From Halanaerobium sp. MA284_MarDTE_T2 (GTDB taxonomy: Bacteria; Bacillota; Halanaerobiia; Halanaerobiales; Halanaerobiaceae): a stretch of 64,000 nt of DNA. Under the pieces are notes generated by a model. It was not told the origin of the DNA and did not search any database. It saw nothing but the letters and a program-made list of their open reading frames with translations. The DNA lies in contig NZ_QPJE01000002.1 of assembly GCF_003337245.1 (NCBI RefSeq), positions 1 to 64,000 of the forward strand, in the 5' to 3' direction. Below are positions 33,847-42,066 of the stretch, piece by piece. Numbering within the stretch: the first letter of the stretch is position 1; each line of letters starts with the position of its first letter. The position numbers and the translations under genes were made by a program.

Positions 33847-34531
33847 CCATATACACCCCCAGCAGAGCAGCTAATCCAGCTGCCAGGATTATATTCCAGC
33901 TTCCACCAATAACAACAGCAAAAAATAGTGAAAGTACTGCTGCGGTAAATGCTACAAAAAGATCTTTTCTGCCCGATATCTGAATTAAAAGCAGTACTAT
34001 AAACATTGCCGGCAAAACAAAATCTAGTGCTCCTCCAGATTTAAAATTTATAAATTCACTTAAAAAAGCACCAAATGCTGAACTAAATACCCAGCCCAGG
34101 TAAGAAAATATTCCCAGAGCCAGATAATATTCCTTTTTGTGGTCAACATTATCAAATTCTGCCATGGCAACAGCAAATGCTTCATCCGTTATAAAAAAGC
34201 CAAGTATCGGATACCAAAAAGAAGGTAAATTTTTCAGATGAAGACTCAAAGAAGCTGATAGCAGAACATGGCGCAAATTGACCAGAAAAGTCATTGCAAC
34301 TATTGCCAGAATTGCTGCATTTGATGCAATCATTTCGAGAGCAACAAGCTGAGATGAGCCAGCAAATACAAAAACCGACATAAATACAGCATATACAGGC
34401 TTAATTCCCTTGTTTACTGCAAGTATTCCATATGCAGTACCAATCGGCAAATATCCCAGTATTATCGGAAGAGCACTTTTTATACCAAATTTGAAGTCTT
34501 TAATTCTACTTTCTCGGCTGCTTTCAAACAT
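33833..34531 (-). CDS. azlC: Branched-chain amino acid exporter large subunit, AzlC type
   Basis: A 232-residue membrane protein with about seven helices. The AzlC signature is clear: KFGIKSALPIILGYLPIGTAYGILA near residue 13, FVFAGSSQLVALEMIAS, and LVNLRHVLLSASLSLHL. The ATG at 34531 was chosen because AAAAGGATGA lies about 6 to 8 bases before it; a longer reading from 34582 would overlap the permease gene upstream. AzlCD complexes export branched-chain amino acids and analogues. Its place in the peptide-uptake operon supports overflow export during growth on peptides. Confidence 0.88.
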   Translation of the reverse strand: MFESSRESRIKDFKFGIKSALPIILGYLPIGTAYGILAVNKGIKPVYAVFMSVFVFAGSSQLVALEMIASNAAILAIVAMTFLVNLRHVLLSASLSLHLKNLPSFWYPILGFFITDEAFAVAMAEFDNVDHKKEYYLALGIFSYLGWVFSSAFGAFLSEFINFKSGGALDFVLPAMFIVLLLIQISGRKDLFVAFTAAVLSLFFAVVIGGSWNIILAAGLAALLGVYMDGGE

Positions 34532-34553
34532 CAAATTATCATCCTTTTCTTTT

Positions 34554-35591
34554 TTAATCAAGCTGTCTGGGATCAAGCGCATCTCTCAGAGCATCCCCCA
34601 GCAGGTTAAAACTTAACACTGTAATAATAATTGCCAGACCTGGAAAAATAGACATCCAGGGTGCTGAAGTTAAAAATTCCTGTCCCCGATTTAACATTGT
34701 TCCCCAGCTTGGAGTAGGCGGCTGTATCCCAAGCCCAAGAAAACTCAAACCTGCCACAACTAATATAGAGATACCTATCCTGAGAGTTCCCAGTACAATT
34801 AGTGAAGAAATTGAATTGGGAAGAATATGTTTATATAGAATTCTTATATCAGAACTCCCAAGTGCTTTAGCAGCAGCAATATATTCTTTTTCTTTTATCT
34901 GAAGAACAATCGACCTGGTCAGTCGAGAAAAATTAATCAGACCGGTTACACCAACTGCTATAATTAAGTTTAACATCCCTTTGCCAAGTGCCGCAATAAT
35001 AGCCAGAGCCAGCAAAATAAAGGGAATAGAATTCCATATTTCTACTAATCTCATAATTATCATATCTGTTTTCCCACCATAATAACCTGCTAGAAGTCCA
35101 AGTGTAATACCAAGTAGCGCATTTAAAAAAACTGCTGAAAAACCTATTCCTAAAGCTATTCTGGTTCCATAAAGCACCCGCGAAAATATATCTCTACCAA
35201 AATCATCAGTGCCAAACCAGTGGGCAGCAGATGGTGGAGAATAGTTCATATTGCTGTAATCAATCTCAAGAGGAGAATATGGTGCAATAAATGGAGCCAT
35301 AAATGCTGCATAAAAAATACATAACAGCATCACTGCAGCAATCTTTCCACCCAGATTTTTATTAAATTCCTTCCAGGTTTTTTGAAAAAGATCATTCTCT
35401 TTTACTGAGGAGAATAGGTCTGATTTAAATATTATTAACATCAGCAGTAATATAACAAATACTGAAAATAAAGTAGCTGCTTTTAGCTCAAGACTGTTCC
35501 AAATCTTATTTTTGACTATCCAGTTCTGATAGTTTATATACAGCTGTATAATTAAAAAAATAGAAGATATAACTTTCTTTTTCATTCTCAC
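34554..35591 (-). CDS. Oligopeptide/dipeptide ABC transporter permease, DppC type (set 2)
   Basis: A 345-residue permease. The DppC core is typical: AAVMLLCIFYAAFMAPFIAPYSP, then FGTDDFGRDIFSRVLYGTRIALG and the EAA loop EYIAAAKALGSSDIRILYKH. It carries about 50 additional N-terminal residues with two extra hydrophobic stretches (SSIFLIIQLYINY and LFSVFVILLLMLIIF) compared with set 1, so the topology of the N-terminus may differ. It lies 24 bases after the DppB-type gene. As in set 1, no ATPase gene is in the operon. Confidence 0.88.
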   Translation of the reverse strand: MRMKKKVISSIFLIIQLYINYQNWIVKNKIWNSLELKAATLFSVFVILLLMLIIFKSDLFSSVKENDLFQKTWKEFNKNLGGKIAAVMLLCIFYAAFMAPFIAPYSPLEIDYSNMNYSPPSAAHWFGTDDFGRDIFSRVLYGTRIALGIGFSAVFLNALLGITLGLLAGYYGGKTDMIIMRLVEIWNSIPFILLALAIIAALGKGMLNLIIAVGVTGLINFSRLTRSIVLQIKEKEYIAAAKALGSSDIRILYKHILPNSISSLIVLGTLRIGISILVVAGLSFLGLGIQPPTPSWGTMLNRGQEFLTSAPWMSIFPGLAIIITVLSFNLLGDALRDALDPRQLD

Positions 35592-35615
35592 ACCTCAATT
35601 CCTTAATCTACCTGT

Positions 35616-36563
35616 CTAATTATATGTTATTTTGGGATTTATAAATCCATAAAGAAGATCAACCAGTAAATTTACTAAAACATATATAAAAGATAGTATT
35701 AAAATCGAACCAAATACAAGCGGCTGATCTCTAAATTCGACTGCTTTTACTGCTAGTCTTCCCACTCCAGGCCATGCAAAAACAGATTCGATCAAAATAG
35801 CTCCTCCAAACATCATGGCAAGCTGGTTCCCTATATTTGTTATAATTGGAATCAGAGCATTTCTAAAAGCATGTTTTAAAATTACTGTTTTCTCTTTTAC
35901 CCCTTTAGATCGAGCTGTGACCAGATAGTCTTCTTTCATTATATCAAGCATCGCTGAACGAGTTAAGCGGCTGGTGCTGGCTATCATAACAGTACTTAAG
36001 GCAAAAGCCGGCAGTATAAGATGCGATATACCCTCTGCTGTCCAGAATGGACCTCCATAACCTGAGGATGGAAAAATTTTAAAATATACAGAAAATAAAT
36101 AAATGAATATAATACCAGTAAAAAAGGCAGGCACAGAAATTCCTATTGTTGCAATAAACATACTTATTAAGTCAAACACAGAATTTTTCTTTACTGCGGC
36201 AATAACTCCTGTCGGGATTGCAATAATTACAGCAATTATAAGTGAAAGTGTGCCCAGCTCAATTGTTGCATAAAGTCTATTACCTATAATATTAATCACC
36301 TGATCTTTATAATAAATCGATTCTAATTCACCATTCAAAAAATTCTTGAGCATTAAAAAATACCTTATATGAAATGGTTCATTAAAACCAAATTTCGCAT
36401 TTAATGCTTTAACCGCTTCAGGTGTAATATTTGTTCCCAGCATTATAGACGCTGGATCACCCGGAACAAGCTGCATAATTCCAAATAAAATTAAAGAAAC
36501 TCCAATCAAAACTGGAATTATCCAGAGTAATCTTTTAATAATATATGCAAACAATAAATTCAC
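35616..36563 (-). CDS. Oligopeptide/dipeptide ABC transporter permease, DppB type (set 2)
   Basis: A 315-residue permease with about six helices. IIKRLLWIIPVLIGVSLILF at the start and GIMQLVPGDPASIMLGTNITPEAV are standard for DppB; the EAA loop reads DYLVTARSKGVKEKTVILKHAF. The end LLYGFINPKITYN matches the family. A strong stem-loop attenuator lies in the 135-base gap to the binding-protein gene upstream. Confidence 0.9.
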   Translation of the reverse strand: MNLLFAYIIKRLLWIIPVLIGVSLILFGIMQLVPGDPASIMLGTNITPEAVKALNAKFGFNEPFHIRYFLMLKNFLNGELESIYYKDQVINIIGNRLYATIELGTLSLIIAVIIAIPTGVIAAVKKNSVFDLISMFIATIGISVPAFFTGIIFIYLFSVYFKIFPSSGYGGPFWTAEGISHLILPAFALSTVMIASTSRLTRSAMLDIMKEDYLVTARSKGVKEKTVILKHAFRNALIPIITNIGNQLAMMFGGAILIESVFAWPGVGRLAVKAVEFRDQPLVFGSILILSFIYVLVNLLVDLLYGFINPKITYN

Positions 36564-36569
36564 CTCTTT

Positions 36570-36608
36570 CTAAAAAGAGTATGCAAGCAGACTTTTCTGC
36601 TTGCATAC
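36570..36608 (-). terminator. Attenuating terminator between binding protein and permease (set 2)
   Basis: GTATGCAAGCAGA (36579-36591) and its exact complement (36596-36608) form a 13-bp stem with a 4-base loop, followed on the minus strand by CTCTTTTTAG. A second, AT-rich hairpin (CATATTTT/AAAATATG) lies just past the binding-protein stop near 36670-36690. Confidence 0.8.
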
Positions 36609-36698
36609 CATAATCTAAATTTTTAGTAATAACTAAAGTTATTTAGAATTCATCTTTATTTTAGAAGACCATATTTTAATCTTCAAAATATGATCATT

Positions 36699-38237
36699 TT
36701 ATTTTTTATAAACATTTGCAGTTGGAGTAACAAGAGGAATTAATAGAGAGTTTCCTGGCTCCAGTTCCATAACATTATCCTTCATTACATAAATCTGATT
36801 AGAATGTGCAAATGGATAAAATACAATATCTTTAGTTAAAACCTTTCTCAGTACATTTACATAAAGTTCTGCTCTTTTTTCCTGATCAGAAACAACTCTT
36901 GCCTCTTCCAGCCACTGATCTACCTCTTCATCTTCATAAAAAGCTCTGTTTAGAGAACCATCAGATTTAAAGAATCTATATAACCAGTAATCAGGATCGG
37001 GATCAGAAACAAATCTCAAGAAGAACATTCCGATTTCACCCCGGCCCAGCATATCCCACATTGTGCCAAATTCCATAGCATTAACTTCTGCAGTTAAACC
37101 CGCCTGGTTTAATGCAGTTACCATTGCTTCTGCTGTCTTAACCTGAGAAGGCCGGCTATTGGAAACATATATTTCGGCAGTAAAATCTTTAGGGATAACT
37201 CCATTTTCTTTTAGTTCAGCAAATTTCTTTCTGGCTGCTGCGGGATTAAATTTAACTGTATTTTCTTTTAAGTATTCTCTATCATCTGGCCATAAAGTTG
37301 GTGGCAGCATAGAATAAGCATTTTGACCCAACATTCCAAATATTTGTGGAACCATTTCTTTAAATGGTACTGCCTGTATAACAGCCTTTCTAAATTCCAG
37401 ATTATTATATGGAGCTATATCAAAGTTAAAACCCATAAAGTTTATTCCGGCACCTGGTGCTGACTTAACTTTAAAGTTCTCATTATCAGCAAAGGACTGC
37501 AGTTGTCCAACATCAAGGTTAACAGCAAAGTCTATTCCTCCACTGCGGAGTTCCATAGCTTGAGTGGAAGATTCTGCTATAGGCCTGATAATAACAGTCT
37601 TTAATTTAGGAACCTTATTCCAGTGATCTTCAAAAGCTGATAACTCTATTTCATTTCCAACTTCCCAGTTTTCCAGTTTAAAAGGGCCAGCTCCGATCGG
37701 ATTTCTCGAAAGAACATCTTCTCCATTTTCTTTTACATAATCTTCTGGAACAATGCCAAATGTCATTGCCAGTATAAAAGGAGAATATGGTTTTTTTAAC
37801 TTAAATTTAATCTTATAATCATTTAAAACTTCTATGCTTTCTATACTTTCTATCTTGGCTCTTAAACCAGAACCTGCTTCAGGATCAAGAATCCTTTCAT
37901 ATGTGAATTTAACGTCATCTGCTGTTAATTCACTTCCATCATGAAATTTTACACCTTTACTGATTGTAAATGTGTATTCTGTTCCATCTTCGCTAATAGT
38001 CCATTCTTTTGCTATACCAGGAACTATTTTATTTTTTTCTCCATATTCCACAAGTCCATCAAAAATAAGTGAGGCAACTCTCTCATTAACAGATATTGTA
38101 GTAAACCCGGGATCAAGATTGCTTACTTCATCTTCAATTCCCATAACAAAAGTTTCTTTATCCTGGGCCTGTACAGAACCCAACAGAGAAATAGTCAAAA
38201 TTGAAGTTAAAATCAAAATAAATAGTGTTCTCTTCAT
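36699..38237 (-). CDS. Extracytoplasmic solute-binding protein, family 5 (set 2)
   Basis: A 512-residue peptide-binding type protein with a signal peptide (1-24) ending GSVQAQDK, again without lipobox cysteine. Family features: FVMGIEDEVSNLDPGFTT, ISKGVKFHDGSELTADDVKFTYERI and NPIGAGPFKLENWE. It lies 15 bases after a gamma-glutamyl hydrolase gene and before DppB and DppC, so the whole set probably handles gamma-glutamyl peptides or similar conjugates. The two binding proteins of the window are clearly different in sequence, so the sets are not a recent duplication. Confidence 0.9.
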   Translation of the reverse strand: MKRTLFILILTSILTISLLGSVQAQDKETFVMGIEDEVSNLDPGFTTISVNERVASLIFDGLVEYGEKNKIVPGIAKEWTISEDGTEYTFTISKGVKFHDGSELTADDVKFTYERILDPEAGSGLRAKIESIESIEVLNDYKIKFKLKKPYSPFILAMTFGIVPEDYVKENGEDVLSRNPIGAGPFKLENWEVGNEIELSAFEDHWNKVPKLKTVIIRPIAESSTQAMELRSGGIDFAVNLDVGQLQSFADNENFKVKSAPGAGINFMGFNFDIAPYNNLEFRKAVIQAVPFKEMVPQIFGMLGQNAYSMLPPTLWPDDREYLKENTVKFNPAAARKKFAELKENGVIPKDFTAEIYVSNSRPSQVKTAEAMVTALNQAGLTAEVNAMEFGTMWDMLGRGEIGMFFLRFVSDPDPDYWLYRFFKSDGSLNRAFYEDEEVDQWLEEARVVSDQEKRAELYVNVLRKVLTKDIVFYPFAHSNQIYVMKDNVMELEPGNSLLIPLVTPTANVYKK

Positions 38238-38252
38238 AATTTTTCCTCCTCT

Positions 38253-39026
38253 TTATTTCTTATTTTTATTACTATCAGCAAAGTTAATAAAATCTTCAAA
38301 TATTCTGAGCTGCAGCGAATCACGAGCAGACATCATCTCAGGATGCCACTGTACACCAAAAAGGTAAGGATAGTTTTGATCTTCCACAGCTTCCACAATA
38401 CCATCAGGAGCAACTGCATTAACAGTAAGACCTTTTCCTACTTTTTCTATTGCCTGGTGATGATAACTATTAACAGCAATTTTTTCCTCTTTTTCTATTA
38501 TTTTTGCCAATCTTGTGTTTTTCCTGATTTCAATAGAATGTGTCTTATAATATTTGGGAACCATCAAGGCCATATGTGGTATCTCACTATCAACATTATT
38601 TCCACATACATCAACTTTAAGTCTTCCACCATAATATATATTTATTAATTGAAATCCGCGACAGATTCCCAAAATAGGTTTTTTCAATTTTTTTGCTATT
38701 TCTAAAATTTTAAGTTCCCATCTATCTCTTTCTGGGTAAATCTGGCCCAGATTTTTTTGCGGATAAGAATTGTATAAAGCCGGATCAATATCACTCCCAC
38801 CAGGAAGAATTATTCCATCAAATCCACTGATAAGTTCCTCAATATATTCTTCATCACTCTCTTTTGCTGCAATATAGGGAAGAATAAAAGGATAACCACC
38901 TGCTGCAGTTACAGAATCAGAATAATCCTGAGTTAAAAGACTAAAGTCTACTCCACCTAATCTGTACTGTTCACTCATCTTTTCTGTCGGCATCTTAAAT
39001 GATGCAATCAGAATTTTAGGTCCCAT
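38253..39026 (-). CDS. Gamma-glutamyl-gamma-aminobutyrate hydrolase family (peptidase C26)
   Basis: A 257-residue class I glutamine-amidotransferase-fold hydrolase, of the PuuD family that cleaves gamma-glutamyl amides. The nucleophile elbow is PILGICRGFQLINIYYGG (Cys near residue 113) and the His-Glu pair is in GVQWHPEMM. LPGGSDIDPALY is also characteristic. ATG at 39026 follows GGAGG by about 6 bases. It is the first gene of a likely six-gene operon with a peptide transporter and AzlCD, and has a sharp sigma-A promoter. Probable role: release of glutamate from imported gamma-glutamyl compounds. Confidence 0.9.
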   Translation of the reverse strand: MGPKILIASFKMPTEKMSEQYRLGGVDFSLLTQDYSDSVTAAGGYPFILPYIAAKESDEEYIEELISGFDGIILPGGSDIDPALYNSYPQKNLGQIYPERDRWELKILEIAKKLKKPILGICRGFQLINIYYGGRLKVDVCGNNVDSEIPHMALMVPKYYKTHSIEIRKNTRLAKIIEKEEKIAVNSYHHQAIEKVGKGLTVNAVAPDGIVEAVEDQNYPYLFGVQWHPEMMSARDSLQLRIFEDFINFADSNKNKK

Positions 39027-39058
39027 TTTCACCCTCCAACTGTTCTAAAATTTTGTTA

Positions 39059-39087
39059 ATTATATCAGAAAATTTGTTTAAAGTCAA
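39059..39087 (-). promoter_or_regulatory. Sigma-A-like promoter of the gamma-glutamyl hydrolase/peptide operon
   Basis: TTGACT and TATAAT on the minus strand are 17 bases apart, about 33 bases upstream of the start codon. Confidence 0.75.
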
Positions 39088-39129
39088 AACTAACATATAT
39101 CTGACATCACTGCCAGATAGTCTAAAACG

Positions 39130-39447
39130 TTAAATTAATTGAATAAAAATTTCAACATTACCCCCACAGACCCAGCCTATTTCTGCGGCTTCTTTTCTTG
39201 TTAAAGAAATCTCTACCTTGCTGGATTTTCTGCAGTCTTCCGAAAAAAGCTGAAGTGCTTTATCTATAATAATTTTTTCGTCTTTCCCTCCACCTATTGT
39301 TGAAAATGTTTTTCCATCAGAAAAAATCAGCATTTCATTACCTACATTTCTTGGTGAAGAGCTTTTGGAATCTATTACAAAAGCTCTGGCTATTTTATTT
39401 TTATCATCTTTTACTTCTAATATCTTTTCTACAATTGATTTACGCAC
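39130..39447 (-). CDS. XdhC/CoxI N-terminal-domain protein, stand-alone
   Basis: A 105-residue protein equal to the small CoxI/XdhC N-terminal domain alone. Seen: ARAFVIDSKSSSPRNVGNEMLIFSDGK, STIGGGKDEKIII and the conserved Cys in GWVCGGNVEIFIQ. In other bacteria this domain is fused to the Rossmann domain of XdhC, which matures molybdenum hydroxylases by guarding and sulfurating the cofactor. Here it overlaps the Rossmann-domain gene upstream by 8 bases, so the two are co-translated. Likely a partner in loading the two xanthine-dehydrogenase-like enzymes of the purine island. Confidence 0.82.
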   Translation of the reverse strand: MRKSIVEKILEVKDDKNKIARAFVIDSKSSSPRNVGNEMLIFSDGKTFSTIGGGKDEKIIIDKALQLFSEDCRKSSKVEISLTRKEAAEIGWVCGGNVEIFIQLI

Positions 39448-40237
39448 TCTTATCCCTCCTGACAGAAATTAGTTCAGCAGCAATTGCTACAGCTATTTCC
39501 TCCGGTGTTTCACTATTAATTTTTAAGCCAATAGGAGAATGTACTCTGGACAACTCCTTATCAGAAACCTTATCCTTTTCTCTCAATTTTGTGTAAACTT
39601 CATTTATTTTTTTGGAACTTCCTATCATACCAATGTATTTTACATCTTCTCTGATTAATTCTTTTAAAACTTCATAATCAAACTGATGACCCCTTGTTAC
39701 TATTACTATATAATCATTTTGTCTGGCCTTAAAGTTTTCGAAGTAATCTTTATAAGGCAGACAGATTAAACTATCAGCACTGGGAAAATTATCATAATTT
39801 AAAAACTCCTCCCGGTCATCAATTACAGTAATCTCAAAATCCATCAAACTTGATATTTTTACAAGTGGTGATGCGATATGACCAGCACCAAAAACCAAAA
39901 GCCTCGGATTGTCTAACACAGGTTCTATAAATAGTTCTATCTTATTATCTTTATTAAGCTCAATGCTTTTTAATTCAGCTTCTTTTGTGTTAGTTAAATT
40001 CAAAATCTCCCTTTTCATCTCTTCTTCCAAAATATATTTTCTAATCTCTTTTTCCATTTTCTCAGATGAATATTCAATTCCACCATCTTCATCAACCATC
40101 ATCATCTCACCAATTAAATTTTCATCTATTTCGCTGGATTCAAGATCAGTTAATACCGCAGTTATTACTTTATTAGAACTATTAAACTGCTCAGAAATTT
40201 TTCTAAAAAAGTCTTTCAACCTTATCACTCTCCCCAT
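39440..40237 (-). CDS. xdhC: XdhC-type molybdenum hydroxylase maturation protein
   Basis: A 265-residue protein. The C-terminal half is the XdhC Rossmann domain: RLLVFGAGHIASPLVKISSLM near 112, then VIVTRGHQFDYEVL, YIGMIGSSKKINEVY and RVHSPIGLKINSETPEEIAVAIAAELI. The N-terminal 100 residues look like a degenerate CoxI-like domain, with the proper copy encoded by the next gene. The start may be the ATG at 40237 or a TTG 18 bases later, because GGGGAG sits within the first codons. XdhC binds molybdopterin and supports its sulfuration and insertion; partners are probably the two hydroxylases at 46.9-50.7 and 53.4-57.0 kb. Confidence 0.88.
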   Translation of the reverse strand: MGRVIRLKDFFRKISEQFNSSNKVITAVLTDLESSEIDENLIGEMMMVDEDGGIEYSSEKMEKEIRKYILEEEMKREILNLTNTKEAELKSIELNKDNKIELFIEPVLDNPRLLVFGAGHIASPLVKISSLMDFEITVIDDREEFLNYDNFPSADSLICLPYKDYFENFKARQNDYIVIVTRGHQFDYEVLKELIREDVKYIGMIGSSKKINEVYTKLREKDKVSDKELSRVHSPIGLKINSETPEEIAVAIAAELISVRRDKSA

Positions 40238-40362
40238 ATATATAGTTGTAGTTGCGTCAAATTTTATAAATTAGCGTTGTGTGTAACCTCATATAACCCT
40301 GATATTATATTAGAAAATAATATATTGGAAAATTTTGATAAAAAAAAGCGCTAAACATTATT

Positions 40363-41790
40363 TTACCCCTTTGGAACCCAGATGGAATAACCTTCTCCTG
40401 CACTCCCTTTAACCATAAATTCTCCACTGCCATTTTCATCAGTTTTAACTGTATCTTTAATATTTCCACTAAAATCATAATATTCTGTACTGGCTTTAGC
40501 AGAATTAATTATTTTCCTTATTATTTCTCCACTATCATGTTGAGTTATCATCATAATAAGACCACTTCCGGGATGTTCTTTATCACCTGTCCTTATATAA
40601 GAATAGGTGTTTTCATCATTTGAATCACTTTCTAATCCATCTCCATAGGCAAATTTCTTTCGGGCTTCAATTATCTTGTCCAGCTTATCTTTCATTCCTC
40701 TGTTATAATAATCTTTCCAGAAAATAACTGGAATACCCTCTCTGCGCATTAAAATATATGTATATGCCTGATATTTCCTGCTGCTAATTGAGCTTGTTCC
40801 ATATTCACTATCAGCATCTCTATCTGTATCATGATTGTCCACAAAGGTAACTGCATAAGAACTATAATCATCTGTATTGACAAGACCTCTGTCACCAAAC
40901 CAGCGCATATCTAAATTTCCATGCATCATTTCCACAAAAGCCTGCCTTAATGGAAAATCAAAAACATGAAGCTTTTTATTGTCAATTTTAGTTATATAAT
41001 TTTTTAAAGATTCAGTATCATTTACCCATGACTCCCCAATAAAAAAAAGTTCTTTATTAGAAGCTTCATCAGTTTCATTTATAAAGTTCGCTAAAAATTT
41101 ATCATCAACATGTTTGCTTGCATCAAATCTAAAACCATCAAATCCAATTTCATTAATAATCCAGATTCCCCAGTTGATTATGTCTTCTCTTACAGCCTGG
41201 TTTTCATAATCCAGGTCTGCACCCATAAGGTAATCATCTTCAAAAGAATTGTCCCAGTTTTTATGTTTAAAAAGAAATTCTCCTTCTTCATCACTTCTTT
41301 CATTCCAATCCACACCATCAAAATTGGTCCAGTCAAGGCGCAGACTGCTGTATTTACCCTTTCTGCCGGGAAAATTAAACTTTGTCCAGACCTCTGCTTT
41401 TTTTCCATCTTTTAAAATAACACTTTCTTTTTCGTCAGCACCCATACGGTGATTTAATACTGCATCATAAAGAGTTCTAATACCATTATCATGCAATTTT
41501 TTTAAGGCATTTTCCAGTTCTTCCTTTTTCCCATATTTTGTTCTGATATTACCTTTTTGTTCAAATTCTCCTAAATCCCAGAGGTCATATGTTCCATAAC
41601 CTACATCCAGTGCTCCGGCAGCTCCTTTGTTAGCAGGTGGAAACCATAAAAAATCAAAACCCGTTTCTTTAAATTCTGCTGCTCGGTCTGCAAGCAGATT
41701 CCACAGCCCTGATTCTTCGGGAAATTCATCTGCATATCTGCCTGTATTCATTTCCCAGTAAAATGCCTGCATTATTATTGGATTTTCCAT
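40363..41790 (-). CDS. Cytoplasmic alpha-amylase, GH13
   Basis: A 475-residue glycoside hydrolase of family 13 without signal peptide, so it acts on internal glycogen or imported maltodextrins. All four conserved regions are present: YDAVLNHRMG, GFRFDASKHV (nucleophile Asp), FFIGESW (acid/base Glu) and VTFVDNHDTD. The N-terminus IIMQAFYWEM is typical of liquefying-type and E. coli AmyA-type enzymes. GAGGGATCAGT precedes ATG. It is a single gene with no sugar transporter alongside. The family call is firm; the exact substrate length preference is not readable. Confidence 0.92.
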   Translation of the reverse strand: MENPIIMQAFYWEMNTGRYADEFPEESGLWNLLADRAAEFKETGFDFLWFPPANKGAAGALDVGYGTYDLWDLGEFEQKGNIRTKYGKKEELENALKKLHDNGIRTLYDAVLNHRMGADEKESVILKDGKKAEVWTKFNFPGRKGKYSSLRLDWTNFDGVDWNERSDEEGEFLFKHKNWDNSFEDDYLMGADLDYENQAVREDIINWGIWIINEIGFDGFRFDASKHVDDKFLANFINETDEASNKELFFIGESWVNDTESLKNYITKIDNKKLHVFDFPLRQAFVEMMHGNLDMRWFGDRGLVNTDDYSSYAVTFVDNHDTDRDADSEYGTSSISSRKYQAYTYILMRREGIPVIFWKDYYNRGMKDKLDKIIEARKKFAYGDGLESDSNDENTYSYIRTGDKEHPGSGLIMMITQHDSGEIIRKIINSAKASTEYYDFSGNIKDTVKTDENGSGEFMVKGSAGEGYSIWVPKG

Positions 41791-42066
41791 ACTGATCCCT
41801 CAACTTTTCTATTTCATTATTTTTAACCTGTTGTGCAAAACTATTAAACAATATGAACCATTCTCTCAACACAGCAGCTTTTAAAACTTCTGTCTGTTTC
41901 AAAGAGCAGAGACAATAATTTAAAAAAATTCCCAAATCGACACAAATAGACAGACATTTTAGCTGAATAAACTACCTACTTTGAACGTATTAGATTTGTT
42001 TTAGGAGTTTCCCCATTTTTTAATTATACTGCAGCGAAAAATTTACGGGAAACTCCCTATTGTTTT
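41791..42066. other. Intergenic gap between amylase and purine permease
   Basis: The 276 bases hold repeat copy E near the permease end and otherwise only AT-rich sequence. I saw no convincing promoter pair, terminator or small gene. Confidence 0.5.
42004..42056. repeat. Intergenic GGAGTTTCC-type repeat, copy E (complete)
   Basis: GGAGTTTCCC (42004-42013) and GGGAAACTCC (42047-42056) form a 10-bp perfect inverted repeat around an AT-rich centre containing CTGCAG. It is the best-preserved copy of the family, 10 bases past the purine permease stop. Confidence 0.7.

Noticed and set aside
41726-41935. 69-codon minus-strand frame across the amylase start
   Set aside because: It overlaps the amylase 5' end in another frame, lacks a ribosome site and has no recognisable domain.
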